Source: Capsulimonadaceae bacterium (lineage in GTDB: Bacteria > Armatimonadota > Armatimonadia > Armatimonadales > Capsulimonadaceae). Taken from it: DNA of 64,000 nt. The notes below the pieces were generated by a model. That model did no database searches, was not told where the DNA came from, and saw only the letters and a program-made list of their open reading frames with translations. Position numbers and translations under genes: made by a program. The stretch lies in the NCBI GenBank assembly GCA_031292625.1, contig JARLGU010000065.1, positions 26,849 through 90,848 on the forward strand, written 5' to 3'. This document shows positions 9,039 through 16,734 of the stretch, piece after piece; the first letter of the stretch is position 1; every line of letters starts with the position of its first letter.

Positions 9039-9881
9039 TCAATCGTCAAGGTTGAACTTGACGCGCACTTTCATTTGGGTTTCGACCGGTACGCCGTCTT
9101 CCATGCGCGGCGCAAATTGCCAGCGCGCAACAGTTTCCGTCGCGGCGCGATCCAAGCGGTTGTCTCCCGATGACTCGGTCACATAAATGCCCTTCACCGC
9201 CCCGCTTGCGCCAATGGCCACTCTGAGCGCGACGGTTCCCTCGACCCCATCGCGACGCGCATCTGCCGGATACTCGGGATCGCTGCGACGCACGATGCGC
9301 GCCGAGTGCGTATCGCCATGCCGCGCAGGCGGCGGCTGGACGGGCGGCGGCGGTTGCGGCGGACGTATCGTTTCCTGGACGGGCACCACGCGCTCGCTCG
9401 GCTGGGGTGCGGAAGGAGGAGCTTCGCTCGCACGCCCAGCCGCCGGCTGCACGCTCGGAGGAGCGGCCGATGCCATTCCTTGCGACGACGCCAGGGGCTC
9501 CGTCGCAACTTGGGCAGGAGACGGGCACGCGGCAATCGCGGCGGGGGGGGAGGACATTGCCGCCGGCGCTTGGGCAGACGGGGCATATCGGGCCGGAACG
9601 AAACGCAAAGGCGCTTTAATTGGCGATGGCGACGCCGGAGGCTGCGGAGCGACCGGTCGAACGAGAGCGGCTGGCCTTGGCGGAATGTCCGCCGGTTTCA
9701 CGAGTGGCGCCGGTCGCGCGGCGGGCCGCTTGTCCGCGGTCGGCTCATCAAGCTGGACGGTATAGACAGTCTCGGCCGTCGCCGCATCATGCAGCGAAAG
9801 ATGCGCAAAGCCCGCGGCAAGCGCGAAATTGACCGCCAACGAGCAGCCTATTGACTTGAGCAGCGGGCTCGCACGCATCAA
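9039..9881 (-). CDS. tonB: TonB energy-transducing protein
   Basis: The 280-residue protein has an N-terminal membrane anchor (SIGCSLAVNFALAAGFAHLSL), a long proline/alanine-rich periplasm-spanning segment (about 50-190), and a C-terminal TonB domain (about 195-280: RRSDPEYPADARRDGVEG, then ATETVARWQFAPRMEDG). It couples the inner-membrane proton gradient, through ExbB-ExbD, to outer-membrane receptors. It is the last gene of exbB-exbD-tonB, overlapping exbD by four bases. The operon lies behind a cobalamin riboswitch, suggesting a role in corrinoid uptake. No TonB-dependent receptor gene is visible in the window. Confidence 0.92.
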   Translation of the reverse strand: MMRASPLLKSIGCSLAVNFALAAGFAHLSLHDAATAETVYTVQLDEPTADKRPAARPAPLVKPADIPPRPAALVRPVAPQPPASPSPIKAPLRFVPARYAPSAQAPAAMSSPPAAIAACPSPAQVATEPLASSQGMASAAPPSVQPAAGRASEAPPSAPQPSERVVPVQETIRPPQPPPPVQPPPARHGDTHSARIVRRSDPEYPADARRDGVEGTVALRVAIGASGAVKGIYVTESSGDNRLDRAATETVARWQFAPRMEDGVPVETQMKVRVKFNLDD

Positions 9882-10318
9882 CGCTGCCCTCCGTCCGTCC
9901 GGTCAGCCACGCGCGTCGCGACCACCATCCGGCGAAAGCCCGCATCGCGCGAGAGAGACAAAACGCGCACGATTTTGCCATACTCGGCACGGCTGTCTCC
10001 GCGCACGTTCACCTGCACATCAACGCCGCGATCTCGAGCGAGCTGCCCGAGCTGCCGTCCAAGTTCCTGGTCGCTCATTCGCTGGCCGCCGAGAGCGAAC
10101 GCGCCCTGCCGGTCAACCTCGACCACGATGTCGTTCTGCTTTGCAGCGGAAATCGTTGCGGATGCGGCCGGAAGGATCAAGCGCAGTCCGGACGTCTTAA
10201 TAAACGTCGCCGTGACCATGAAGATGACAAGTAGGACGAGGGAGACGTCGACCAGCGGAACGACGTTGATCTCGGGCTTCAGCGAGCCATCTTCGCGTCC
10301 GCATCTCGATAGGCTCAT
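9878..10318 (-). CDS. exbD: ExbD/TolR family biopolymer transport protein
   Basis: The protein has 146 residues, with one N-terminal membrane helix (EINVVPLVDVSLVLLVIFMV) that carries the conserved Asp of ExbD/TolR needed for proton coupling. A periplasmic domain follows (IVVEVDRQGAFALGGQRMS). The gene overlaps exbB by four bases at its start and tonB by four bases at its end, so translation of the three genes is probably coupled. It forms the inner-membrane motor with ExbB. Confidence 0.9.
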   Translation of the reverse strand: MSLSRCGREDGSLKPEINVVPLVDVSLVLLVIFMVTATFIKTSGLRLILPAASATISAAKQNDIVVEVDRQGAFALGGQRMSDQELGRQLGQLARDRGVDVQVNVRGDSRAEYGKIVRVLSLSRDAGFRRMVVATRVADRTDGGQR

Positions 10319-10884
10319 TCCATGCGCTCCCTACCCGTGCGCTGGTCGGGCAATCGAAGCGCCAGATCCTCTTCCCATGCCTCCGCGCGGCGGTTAATCG
10401 CCGCCGTCAGCAAATGGTGGGCGGCAACCGCCGGTATGGCCACCGCAAGGCCCGCCGCCGTTGCGACAAGGGCGGTCGCAATGCCGCCGGAGACCACGGC
10501 AGGACTCATGTCGTTGTGCGCCTGGATCGCCTGAAAGGCCTGGATAATGCCGATCACTGTCCCGAGCAGGCCGACATAAGGCGCGGTCGCCCCAATCGCT
10601 CCGAGAAGCGGAAGCTGCCCCTCAAGCCGGCGCTTCTCGCGGCGCACCAGCGTATCCAAAAGCGTCGCCAGGTGTTCACGGCTCGCGCCGGGCTGCCTGT
10701 CGACCTCCGCTCGTAGGCCCGCGATTGGCGAACCAGCATCGGATTTCCCCTTGAGCAGCATCTCGTCGGCCCGCACGCTTAAGCGAAGGCAGGTCAGCCT
10801 CCCAAATATGATCGCCCAGGATGCCAGCGACGCGATGCCGAGAATAATTACGACCGGATCCGCAAAGAGCCTGTGTTCAGTCAT
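10315..10884 (-). CDS. exbB: ExbB/TolQ/MotA family proton channel
   Basis: The 189-residue protein has three membrane segments and the family core, GAIGATAPYVGLLGTVIGII followed by AFQAI and ALVATAAGLAVAIPAVAAHH. It is the proton-conducting subunit of the TonB motor. It is the first gene of the operon, beginning ATGACTGAACAC at 10884. A leader of about 130 bases separates it from the cobalamin riboswitch on the same strand. A small open frame (10881-10997) ends in an ATGA overlap with this start. TolQ is an alternative name, but the tonB partner and riboswitch favour ExbB. Confidence 0.9.
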   Translation of the reverse strand: MTEHRLFADPVVIILGIASLASWAIIFGRLTCLRLSVRADEMLLKGKSDAGSPIAGLRAEVDRQPGASREHLATLLDTLVRREKRRLEGQLPLLGAIGATAPYVGLLGTVIGIIQAFQAIQAHNDMSPAVVSGGIATALVATAAGLAVAIPAVAAHHLLTAAINRRAEAWEEDLALRLPDQRTGRERME

Positions 10885-10997
10885 CGATCAACTTCTCGAT
10901 CTTCTGACGCGGTGAAACGGGTGAGGAGAGTGAGGAACGCGGAGCCTATGCGGCGAAAGCCGCGAAAAGCCCAACGGTAACCCCAAACTCGGCCCAT
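10881..10997 (-). CDS. Possible 38-residue leader ORF before exbB
   Basis: Within the leader between the cobalamin riboswitch and exbB, an ATG at 10997 opens a 38-codon frame (begins MGRVWGYRWAFRGFRR). Its stop overlaps the exbB start as ATGA. It is basic and aromatic with no family resemblance that I recognise, and its own ribosome-binding site is weak. It may be a translationally coupled leader peptide, or chance. Low confidence. Confidence 0.2.
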   Translation of the reverse strand: MGRVWGYRWAFRGFRRIGSAFLTLLTRFTASEDREVDR

Positions 10998-11029
10998 TTC
11001 CACGCGAATGATTGCCGAATTTCCGTCTG

Positions 11030-11190
11030 GATCGGTCTCCTGGCTCTTGCGTCGACCTCCCGCCGCGCCTTCCCACGCCCTGGGGCGTCGTGGCATCTTG
11101 CGACGATCGTCGGCAATTACAGTTGCGCGACAGCGCCGGTTTCTCACCGGCTTCCCGATATCCTTACGGTGGTTGTGTGTGAATATGGTA
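11030..11190 (-). promoter_or_regulatory. Cobalamin riboswitch
   Basis: Read on the minus strand, the segment carries the conserved blocks of the B12 riboswitch in order: GGGAAGCCGGTGAGAAACCG, then CGCGCAACTGTAA (the B12 box side), GATGCCAC, and AAGAGCCAGGAGACC (the last part at 11034-11045). Paired stems lie between them. This RNA class binds adenosylcobalamin or related corrinoids and normally shuts off downstream expression when B12 is plentiful. The downstream genes are exbB-exbD-tonB. The expression platform is not certain; a GCGGC-TTTC-GCCGC hairpin lies in the leader before exbB. Family identification rests on motif matches by eye. Confidence 0.88.
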
Positions 11191-11297
11191 ATGGATAGCG
11201 CGCCCGTTTGTCAAGACGCCCGCCGTAAACTACGCCGATTCAGCGATAGAGGAGGCGGAGGAGACGTAATGAATATCGGAGCATGTTTAAGAGTTGC

Positions 11298-11523
11298 TAA
11301 GACGGCTTCCATTGCCGCCTGGGCAATTTTCGAAAAAGGGACGGCACGGCAATCCTCCTGCTTCACGATGTGCGCTGGGATCGGACGCTGACTGCAAAGG
11401 GCCGTGCGCGTGTTGACGAAGCATTGTCAATCACCGCCGTGAACGAGGCGCGGGCAAAAAAGTGCCCCGGCGGCACGAGCCGTCCTGAATCTTTCTCGCA
11501 GTACGCCAATATATTACATACAC
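11298..11523. repeat. Dispersed structured repeat, copy B (single unit)
   Basis: Shorter copy of the element at 1059-1470. It starts with TAAGACGGCT and a perfect ATTGCC-GCCTG-GGCAAT hairpin (11311-11327) followed by TTTT. The shared GGGACGGCACGGCA block and one copy of the internal unit come next, then AAAAAAGTGCC-CCGGC-GGCAC (11456-11476) and a GAGCCGTCCTGAATCTTTCT tail. It lies between the B12 riboswitch and the end of the URO-D-like gene. Flanks of the two copies differ, so the element was inserted or spread independently of its neighbours. Confidence 0.85.
11456..11476 (-). terminator. Intrinsic terminator carried by repeat copy B
   Basis: On the minus strand GTGCC-GCCGG-GGCAC is followed by TTTTTT. 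It lies about 65 bases past the stop of the minus-strand URO-D-like gene (11542), so the repeat is positioned to end that transcript before the riboswitch region. Confidence 0.7.
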
Positions 11524-11541
11524 TCCCAGGACACGCGGCGG

Positions 11542-12681
11542 CTAGCTCGCCGAACCGTCAAGCAGTTCCCATGCCTTGGCGACATAGTATCTGTACGCTT
11601 CCATTGTAATGCCGTTGGGGATGCGATGGTCGAGGGCGAAGACGCAGCCGCCGGAAGACAGCAGGGGCGGGATCTTGGCATTCAGCTCGCGGTCGATTGC
11701 GTCGCGGCCGTGCAGCAGGCAGTGCTTGTCGATTCCGCCGACAAATGCGAGCCTCTTGCCGTACTTTTCACGCAACGCGACGATATTCATGCCGCCGACC
11801 GGTTCGCAAGGGGATGCAACGTTTAATCCGGCATCGACCAGCAGATCGAGTATGGACGTAATATCGCCATCGGAATCTTGAAAGAGCAGACGCCCTCCCC
11901 GGCCGTCGAGAAGCTCACGAACCTTGCGATAATAGGGGGCAACGAACTCTCGCACCTGACGCGGGCCAATGAGCGGACCGCTCTTACCCGCCATATCTTC
12001 GTGGATGGCGACCTGATCGACGACTATGTGGGATGTCGCATCGCATAGAATATTGACGGCGAGTTTCGTGAGCGTCTCCATCATGTCGTGGACCAGCTCG
12101 GGATCCTCGTAGTACGCGATGCAGAGCGCTTCCTCGCCCATCAGGTTGCGCGGCTCGTCGAAGGCGCCGGCAAGGTTAAGAACGATCGTATGTCCGGACG
12201 CGATTTTCTCGCGCGCATCGGCTTCCCACCCAGCCCGGAACCGCTCAGGAGTGTAGGCGTACCGGTGCTTGAACGCCAACCAATCGTCCATCGTTTGAAT
12301 CGGGTGATTCTCAGGAAGCGGCAGAGTCGCGGCGCCTTTCGAGAGCCTGACGGTTCGTCCATAACCGTCGCGCCCTACCAGATAGTCATCGTCTTCGCTA
12401 AGGATAGCTTCCGGAAGGGCGTCGACCAGCCCCGCGTTTACGGCGATCCCCGCGGTCTTTGGGCGGCGGTAGCGGAAGGCCGACATATCGATCTCTGCCT
12501 CGGTCGCCCCTTGCGCCCGCCACTCTTCCTTTAGGCCGAGCAGCGGACCGAATATCTCCGTGAAGAGCGGACGATCGTTCGCCTGAAACGTCATGTACTC
12601 CAGATACTCTTCGCGGCAGATGTTTGCCGACGATCGTATGGCAAGCTGACCGTGGATCTCTCCGATGCGTTGCGATAACAT
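11542..12681 (-). CDS. Uroporphyrinogen decarboxylase-like (URO-D fold) protein
   Basis: The 379-residue protein has a URO-D-type TIM barrel: PENHPIQTMDDWLAFKHRY, GAFDEPRNLMGEE, LFQDSDGDITSILDLLVDAG, then SPCEPVGGMNIVALREKYG and LAFVGGIDKHCL. The family includes heme-pathway HemE and cobamide methyltransferases. The HxC zinc pair of MtaA/MtbA-type methyltransferases is absent (FQDSD stands there), so it is neither an obvious HemE nor a classical methyltransferase. ATG at 12681 follows GAGGAAG. Its likely operon partner is the PhyH gene upstream (12801-13637), which suggests small-molecule catabolism under the divergent AraC regulator. True function unknown. Confidence 0.75.
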   Translation of the reverse strand: MLSQRIGEIHGQLAIRSSANICREEYLEYMTFQANDRPLFTEIFGPLLGLKEEWRAQGATEAEIDMSAFRYRRPKTAGIAVNAGLVDALPEAILSEDDDYLVGRDGYGRTVRLSKGAATLPLPENHPIQTMDDWLAFKHRYAYTPERFRAGWEADAREKIASGHTIVLNLAGAFDEPRNLMGEEALCIAYYEDPELVHDMMETLTKLAVNILCDATSHIVVDQVAIHEDMAGKSGPLIGPRQVREFVAPYYRKVRELLDGRGGRLLFQDSDGDITSILDLLVDAGLNVASPCEPVGGMNIVALREKYGKRLAFVGGIDKHCLLHGRDAIDRELNAKIPPLLSSGGCVFALDHRIPNGITMEAYRYYVAKAWELLDGSAS

Positions 12682-12763
12682 AATCTTCCTCTTTACGCCC
12701 GCGCCCCACCTATTCATATGCGCTCAAGCGGTTTCCCCGTACTGACAGTGCGTAACTGCTATT

Positions 12764-12787
12764 GGCGCCGTCCTGCCTGACGGCGCC
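12764..12787 (-). terminator. Strong hairpin between the PhyH and URO-D-like genes
   Basis: GGCGCCGTC-CTGCCT-GACGGCGCC is a perfect nine-pair stem with a six-base loop in the gap between two co-directional minus-strand genes. No T-run follows on the minus strand, so it may attenuate or stabilise the transcript rather than fully terminate it. Confidence 0.45.
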
Positions 12788-12800
12788 TTCCCGTCCTTGC

Positions 12801-13637
12801 TCACACTCCCCGCGCCCGCGCCGCCGCGCACGATGCCGGCGCGCCGGTCTCATCGGCGTAAAGCCTGTCGTATTCTTCGCCGCCCAGGACGCGGCTATTC
12901 GCGCCGCGAAAATGGTATTGAAGCGCGCGGCGGCGCGCCGGGGATGTATTCGGCGGCGTTTGATGCGGAAGCATGCCGTAAAAGAACATCGCGCCGCCAG
13001 CCGCAATTGGGACGGGAACAGCCTCCTCGACCGGAAGTTTCCTTGCGGCGATTTCGCAATCCGTTCCGTGGTGATGCCCCAGTGCGCCGCGCTTGTGCCA
13101 ACCAGGGATGACATACATGCATCCGTTGTCCACCGTGGCGTCGTCGAGCGCAATCCAAACGCCGCAGACGCTATCGAGGGGCGCGACGCTGAAATAGGCG
13201 TTGTCCTGGTGCCAGGGTTTTTCGCTTCCAATAAACGGCGGCTTGACGAGCGCCATGTCCTGGAACAAGATCGGATCTGGACCGATCAGTTGCGAAACGA
13301 TCTGCATCAAGCGGTGCGACGGCTCAACGAGCCGCTTGAGCGCCGGCTTGAGATCGACGAAGCGCATAAACTTACGAACATGCAGCTCGAGCGCCTCGCG
13401 GTCATGGCACGTATCCGGGTCAAACCCTGGCTCGAACTGCAACCACAGGTCAGCGTCGTTTCGCTGCGACGGCGAAAGGGCCGCATACGCCTCGACCAAT
13501 TCCGTGAGGGCCTGCCGCGACTCGCAAACCTCAGAGGGGCTGAGGACGCCCGGCAGCGCAAGATAGCCGCTTTCCCTAAAATTCGAGATGTCATTGCCGG
13601 ATATTTGTCCGGCAGCATGAAATGGCTCGTTTTCCAT
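12801..13637 (-). CDS. Phytanoyl-CoA dioxygenase (PhyH) family oxygenase
   Basis: A 278-residue Fe(II)/2-oxoglutarate-dependent dioxygenase of the PhyH family. From the start at 13637, the facial triad is visible as WHQDNAYF (His143, Asp145) and the distal His225 in LPHQTPPNTS, with an arginine-rich 2-oxoglutarate-binding run at 235-237. N-terminal FRESGYLALPGVLSPSEV is the usual family opening. Such enzymes hydroxylate diverse small substrates; this one is unassigned. The gene is divergent from the AraC regulator, and their starts are about 53 bases apart, so the regulator very likely controls it. The ORF is open to 13655, but the second ATG gives the better start. Confidence 0.85.
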   Translation of the reverse strand: MENEPFHAAGQISGNDISNFRESGYLALPGVLSPSEVCESRQALTELVEAYAALSPSQRNDADLWLQFEPGFDPDTCHDREALELHVRKFMRFVDLKPALKRLVEPSHRLMQIVSQLIGPDPILFQDMALVKPPFIGSEKPWHQDNAYFSVAPLDSVCGVWIALDDATVDNGCMYVIPGWHKRGALGHHHGTDCEIAARKLPVEEAVPVPIAAGGAMFFYGMLPHQTPPNTSPARRRALQYHFRGANSRVLGGEEYDRLYADETGAPASCAAARARGV

Positions 13638-13639
13638 AT

Positions 13640-13674
13640 GTGTATAATAGATCATGGCTCAGGCTTTGGCCATG
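13640..13674 (+). promoter_or_regulatory. Divergent PhyH/AraC control region
   Basis: The short space between the two starts holds GTGTATAATAGA (13640-13651), containing a consensus TATAAT -10 for the AraC gene. An inverted repeat CATGGC-N10-GCCATG (13653-13674) lies where transcription should begin, so it is a candidate operator. The same 12-mer GTGTATAATAGA occurs on the minus strand at 16618-16629, in front of the large membrane protein, suggesting similar promoters. Confidence 0.5.
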
Positions 13675-13690
13675 CATAAGTGACGCAATA

Positions 13691-14494
13691 ATGTGCACTA
13701 TAGACGCATTCACGAATTTGCTGGCGGGTGATGTCTCCATACAGTTGACTGGCAGACCGACAATCCATCATTGCGCGCCGGATTGGTTCTGGAAGCCGCC
13801 GCCGCTGGTCGACTACGACCTGTGGTGCGTCCTCGCTGGCCGGGGCTGGTTCTCGTTGCCGAGCGGACTTCAACTTCTCGCCGCGGGGTCCTGCTATGTC
13901 GTACCGCCGGGCGCATCCCCACACGCGTGGCACCAGCCTGACACGCCGTTGACGGTATTTGCCGTTCATTTCGAGGTCGAGGGAAAGTTCGTCGCGCCGA
14001 AGGGGATTGCCGGGCGCCAGGTAAGCGATGCTTCGTTTCTGCACGCGCTTGCCGAGCGCGCCGAGACTGCCTACGCATCCGAAAACCCGATTCGCCGACG
14101 CCAGGCCGAAGCGCTCATCCGGGAGATCATGCTTTTGCTGCTGGTCGAATCGCAACTTGCGGAGAATACATCCGGCGACGAGCGAGTCGGGGAGTTGCTC
14201 GCGGCGATCCGCGCGGAACCGGGGCGGCGTTGGAGCATCGACGAAATGGCATCGAGGGCGTGCCTATCCCGGTCCCAGCTCACGCGCGTCGTTACGCAGG
14301 CGACCGGGATGCCGCCGATGGAGTTCGTCATCCGCGAGCGCCTCGACCGTGCGCGACGGATGCTGATCGAGACGCGTAAAACAATCACCGAAATCGCCAG
14401 CACGCTGGGCTACGAAGACGTCCACTACCTCAGCCGCCAGTTCAAGGCGCGCTACGGCCACGGCCCGCGCGCGTACCGTGAACGGGCGATGTAA
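13691..14494 (+). CDS. AraC family transcriptional regulator
   Basis: The 267-residue protein has an N-terminal cupin-like sensing domain (about 20-130: LAGRGWFSLPSGLQLLAAGSC, VVPPGASPHAWHQP) and a C-terminal AraC double helix-turn-helix (about 170-267). The latter shows RAWSIDE-like DEMASRACLSRSQLTRV, RARRMLIETRKTITEIAS and the closing LGYEDVHYLSRQFKARYG. It probably activates or represses the divergent PhyH/URO-D-like genes. The ATG at 13691 is preferred to the longer frame at 13622, which would overlap the PhyH start and the promoter. Confidence 0.9.
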   Translation: MCTIDAFTNLLAGDVSIQLTGRPTIHHCAPDWFWKPPPLVDYDLWCVLAGRGWFSLPSGLQLLAAGSCYVVPPGASPHAWHQPDTPLTVFAVHFEVEGKFVAPKGIAGRQVSDASFLHALAERAETAYASENPIRRRQAEALIREIMLLLLVESQLAENTSGDERVGELLAAIRAEPGRRWSIDEMASRACLSRSQLTRVVTQATGMPPMEFVIRERLDRARRMLIETRKTITEIASTLGYEDVHYLSRQFKARYGHGPRAYRERAM

Positions 14495-14517
14495 GCGCGT
14501 CGGGGATGGCGCACACG

Positions 14518-14549
14518 AAAGGCGTACCGGAAGCATCGGCGCGCCTTTT
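14518..14549. terminator. Bidirectional terminator between convergent genes
   Basis: AAAGGCG and CGCCTTTT flank a loop of about 17 bases in the gap between the stops at 14494 (plus) and 14560 (minus). A-rich and T-rich ends on the two sides suit termination in both directions. Confidence 0.6.
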
Positions 14550-14559
14550 GCGTACGATC

Positions 14560-16572
14560 TTAGGGCAAGGGAAGTTGCGGCGCCATCACCTTGAAAACGC
14601 TCGCGAGGATCGCCCAGAGGGCGGCGCTGCCGAACTCGCCAATGATCAGGCCAAGGAAGAAGGGCATGAACTGGCGATACGCTTTTCCGCTGCCGTATCG
14701 GAGGACAAACGTCTTAGTGATCCAGACCAGCAGAACCGGGAACCAGATCACGATCATCGTCCAGGTCGGCGCTAGGGCGTAGCCAATCGGGTTAAGCGGG
14801 AAGCCAACGAACATCGAGCGCAACTTGGACAGCGCGAGGACGACGACAAAGCCGACCGCGAACCACGCGGGAGCCGATGGGAAGGGCTTTTGCGCATGGC
14901 GGAGCGTGGCGTCCGCATCGTCGAACGCCCAGCCGGCATTAGCGACGCCGTAGTTATAGAGCGCCGTCGCCCCATGAGCATACGAAAGCTGCAGGTGCGT
15001 CGCGACGCCGACAATGAACGCTACGACCACCGCGAGTCCGATCGGCAGTATGAGATTTCGACGACGCATTTTAACGCCGCCAGCCATCTGCTGAACATCC
15101 ATGAACAGCGCCAAGAAGAGGCCGCGCATATCGCGGAAGAACGTCGCGTTGAGCAGCGAAAGCGCGACCACATTGCCGCCGCCCAAGCTCGCCTTGGAGA
15201 CAAACATGCCGACGACATCGCCCGGCCTGAACGACGTCTCGGTCATCAGGAAGCCGGCCTCGGCGACGCCGCGCGTGAGAACCAGCGACGTGACGAAGAG
15301 GTAAATTAGCCAAACTGCGGCGGCGAACCAGAGGCTCATGCCCGCCCATATGCTCCACGCCACGATCCCCGCATAGCACGCGAGCAAGCCCCAGAGCGCG
15401 ATCCGCCGAGGCATCATTTCAACCTTATCCTCTTCCGAAATGCGGAAGCGGAACGCATCCTGAAGCGTCTTAATGTAGACGTGCCGTCCGGCGTACATGA
15501 AGATCATGGCCAGTGCAACGTAAGCGCCAGCCGCCTGGAAGCCCAGATAAGCCCGCGTCGGATACGAGAGCATCATCACCGGCTCAAGGTTCCACGCCCG
15601 GGCGATCACATCGCCGATGCGCGTCAATATGAAGAAGAACCACAGACTGAACAGCAGATCCGTGGGCAGCAGATAGGCGAACCCGATTGCGGCAAAGGAA
15701 AGGTAAATCGATGTGCCCTGGATCTGATCCCAGGGCGGCATGTTCAAGGGTTGCTGAATATTCTCAAACTGCAGCGGGATTTGCGGAATGCTCGGAACTG
15801 CCTGATGCAAACCGTTGATGCCATAGATAGCGAACGGGATCGCGATGCCCAGCCAGGTCAACTGGTTTTTGAAGAGCGCCGTCGCCGCATTGTCGTCGAA
15901 TATCTGAAGCGGAAGAATGGTTAACGGAAACGAGAGACGCTCCACGTCGGTCCACTGCCTGCGCAACAACGTGCTCAGACACAAGAACGCGACGACAACC
16001 AGCGCAAACAAGATGAACCACGATGCACACGGAACGAGCCATGCATCCCAGGGCAACTTATCCGCGCCAAGGCCGTTGAAATAGTCCGATGACGCCGCTT
16101 GATTGGCGGGACCGCGCGGATCGCCGACCACGAGCGCCGGGTTCAGGTGCGGGAAGATCAACGCCCGGTAGTAGTTGGTTGGCGACGAATAGCTGTTGAC
16201 GTAGGCGACCGCAGGCAGCATTTTCTCTAAAAGGCCGCGCGTGCAGACGAAGACGCCAACAAACATCATCACGTACATGATCAGAAGGTCCGCGGCATTC
16301 ATCCATTTTAGGAGCCCAACTTTGCGTCCTAAGCGGGTTACCGCGTAAACGATGAAGAACGCCCCGACCGCGCCGGATGCAAATTGCAGCACACCGGTTT
16401 GCATCTGCTTGACGACTAGATCGACGTAGAGGGAGACATACGAAACAGCCACGACAAGAAATAGGCCGATCACAATGGATCGTTTGTGCAGGCGGGTCTC
16501 GAGAGGTTCTCCAGGGCTGCTCGTCGATGTCTGGCCGCTGGAAAAAGCGTCGTGTTTGGTCAATGGCTGCAT
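14560..16572 (-). CDS. Large polytopic membrane protein, possibly OPT/DUF6785-like
   Basis: About 670 residues with roughly 14-16 hydrophobic segments. The N-terminal cytoplasmic part (to about residue 30) is polar. Features include VGLLKWMNAADLLIMYVMM, a large extracytoplasmic loop with YVNSYSSPTNYYRALIFPHL, QWTDVERLSFPLTILPLQ, and WLIYLFVTSLVLTRGVAEAG. The overall look resembles the OPT-superfamily-related DUF6784/6785 proteins common in Armatimonadota-like genomes; I cannot confirm this without a profile search. The frame is open to a TTG at 16635, but a TATAAT element (16621-16626, minus) lies in that region, so the ATG at 16572 is preferred, with AGGAGG upstream. Substrate unknown. Confidence 0.65.
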   Translation of the reverse strand: MQPLTKHDAFSSGQTSTSSPGEPLETRLHKRSIVIGLFLVVAVSYVSLYVDLVVKQMQTGVLQFASGAVGAFFIVYAVTRLGRKVGLLKWMNAADLLIMYVMMFVGVFVCTRGLLEKMLPAVAYVNSYSSPTNYYRALIFPHLNPALVVGDPRGPANQAASSDYFNGLGADKLPWDAWLVPCASWFILFALVVVAFLCLSTLLRRQWTDVERLSFPLTILPLQIFDDNAATALFKNQLTWLGIAIPFAIYGINGLHQAVPSIPQIPLQFENIQQPLNMPPWDQIQGTSIYLSFAAIGFAYLLPTDLLFSLWFFFILTRIGDVIARAWNLEPVMMLSYPTRAYLGFQAAGAYVALAMIFMYAGRHVYIKTLQDAFRFRISEEDKVEMMPRRIALWGLLACYAGIVAWSIWAGMSLWFAAAVWLIYLFVTSLVLTRGVAEAGFLMTETSFRPGDVVGMFVSKASLGGGNVVALSLLNATFFRDMRGLFLALFMDVQQMAGGVKMRRRNLILPIGLAVVVAFIVGVATHLQLSYAHGATALYNYGVANAGWAFDDADATLRHAQKPFPSAPAWFAVGFVVVLALSKLRSMFVGFPLNPIGYALAPTWTMIVIWFPVLLVWITKTFVLRYGSGKAYRQFMPFFLGLIIGEFGSAALWAILASVFKVMAPQLPLP

Positions 16573-16734
16573 GGTGTAAGCTTCGTGGGCCTCCTGAGGA
16601 GTGATGGGCGCTGCCGGTCTATTATACACGGTCAATAGCGAGATTTAAATGACCGCGCCCGAAACGGGGCATGCCGCGCGCCTTGATGCGGCTCCAAACC
16701 CACGCATGTGCAATATCACGGACCGGGATCGGCG

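Noticed and set aside
10888..11147. Longer minus-strand frames (62 and 88 codons) overlapping the B12 riboswitch
   Set aside because: The riboswitch motifs occupy the first half, so the open frame is incidental; only the short 3' part (10881-10997) is kept as a weak leader-ORF possibility.
12762..13679. 305-codon plus-strand frame opposite the PhyH gene
   Set aside because: The minus strand encodes an unambiguous PhyH protein with its catalytic residues; the plus frame is a high-GC shadow.
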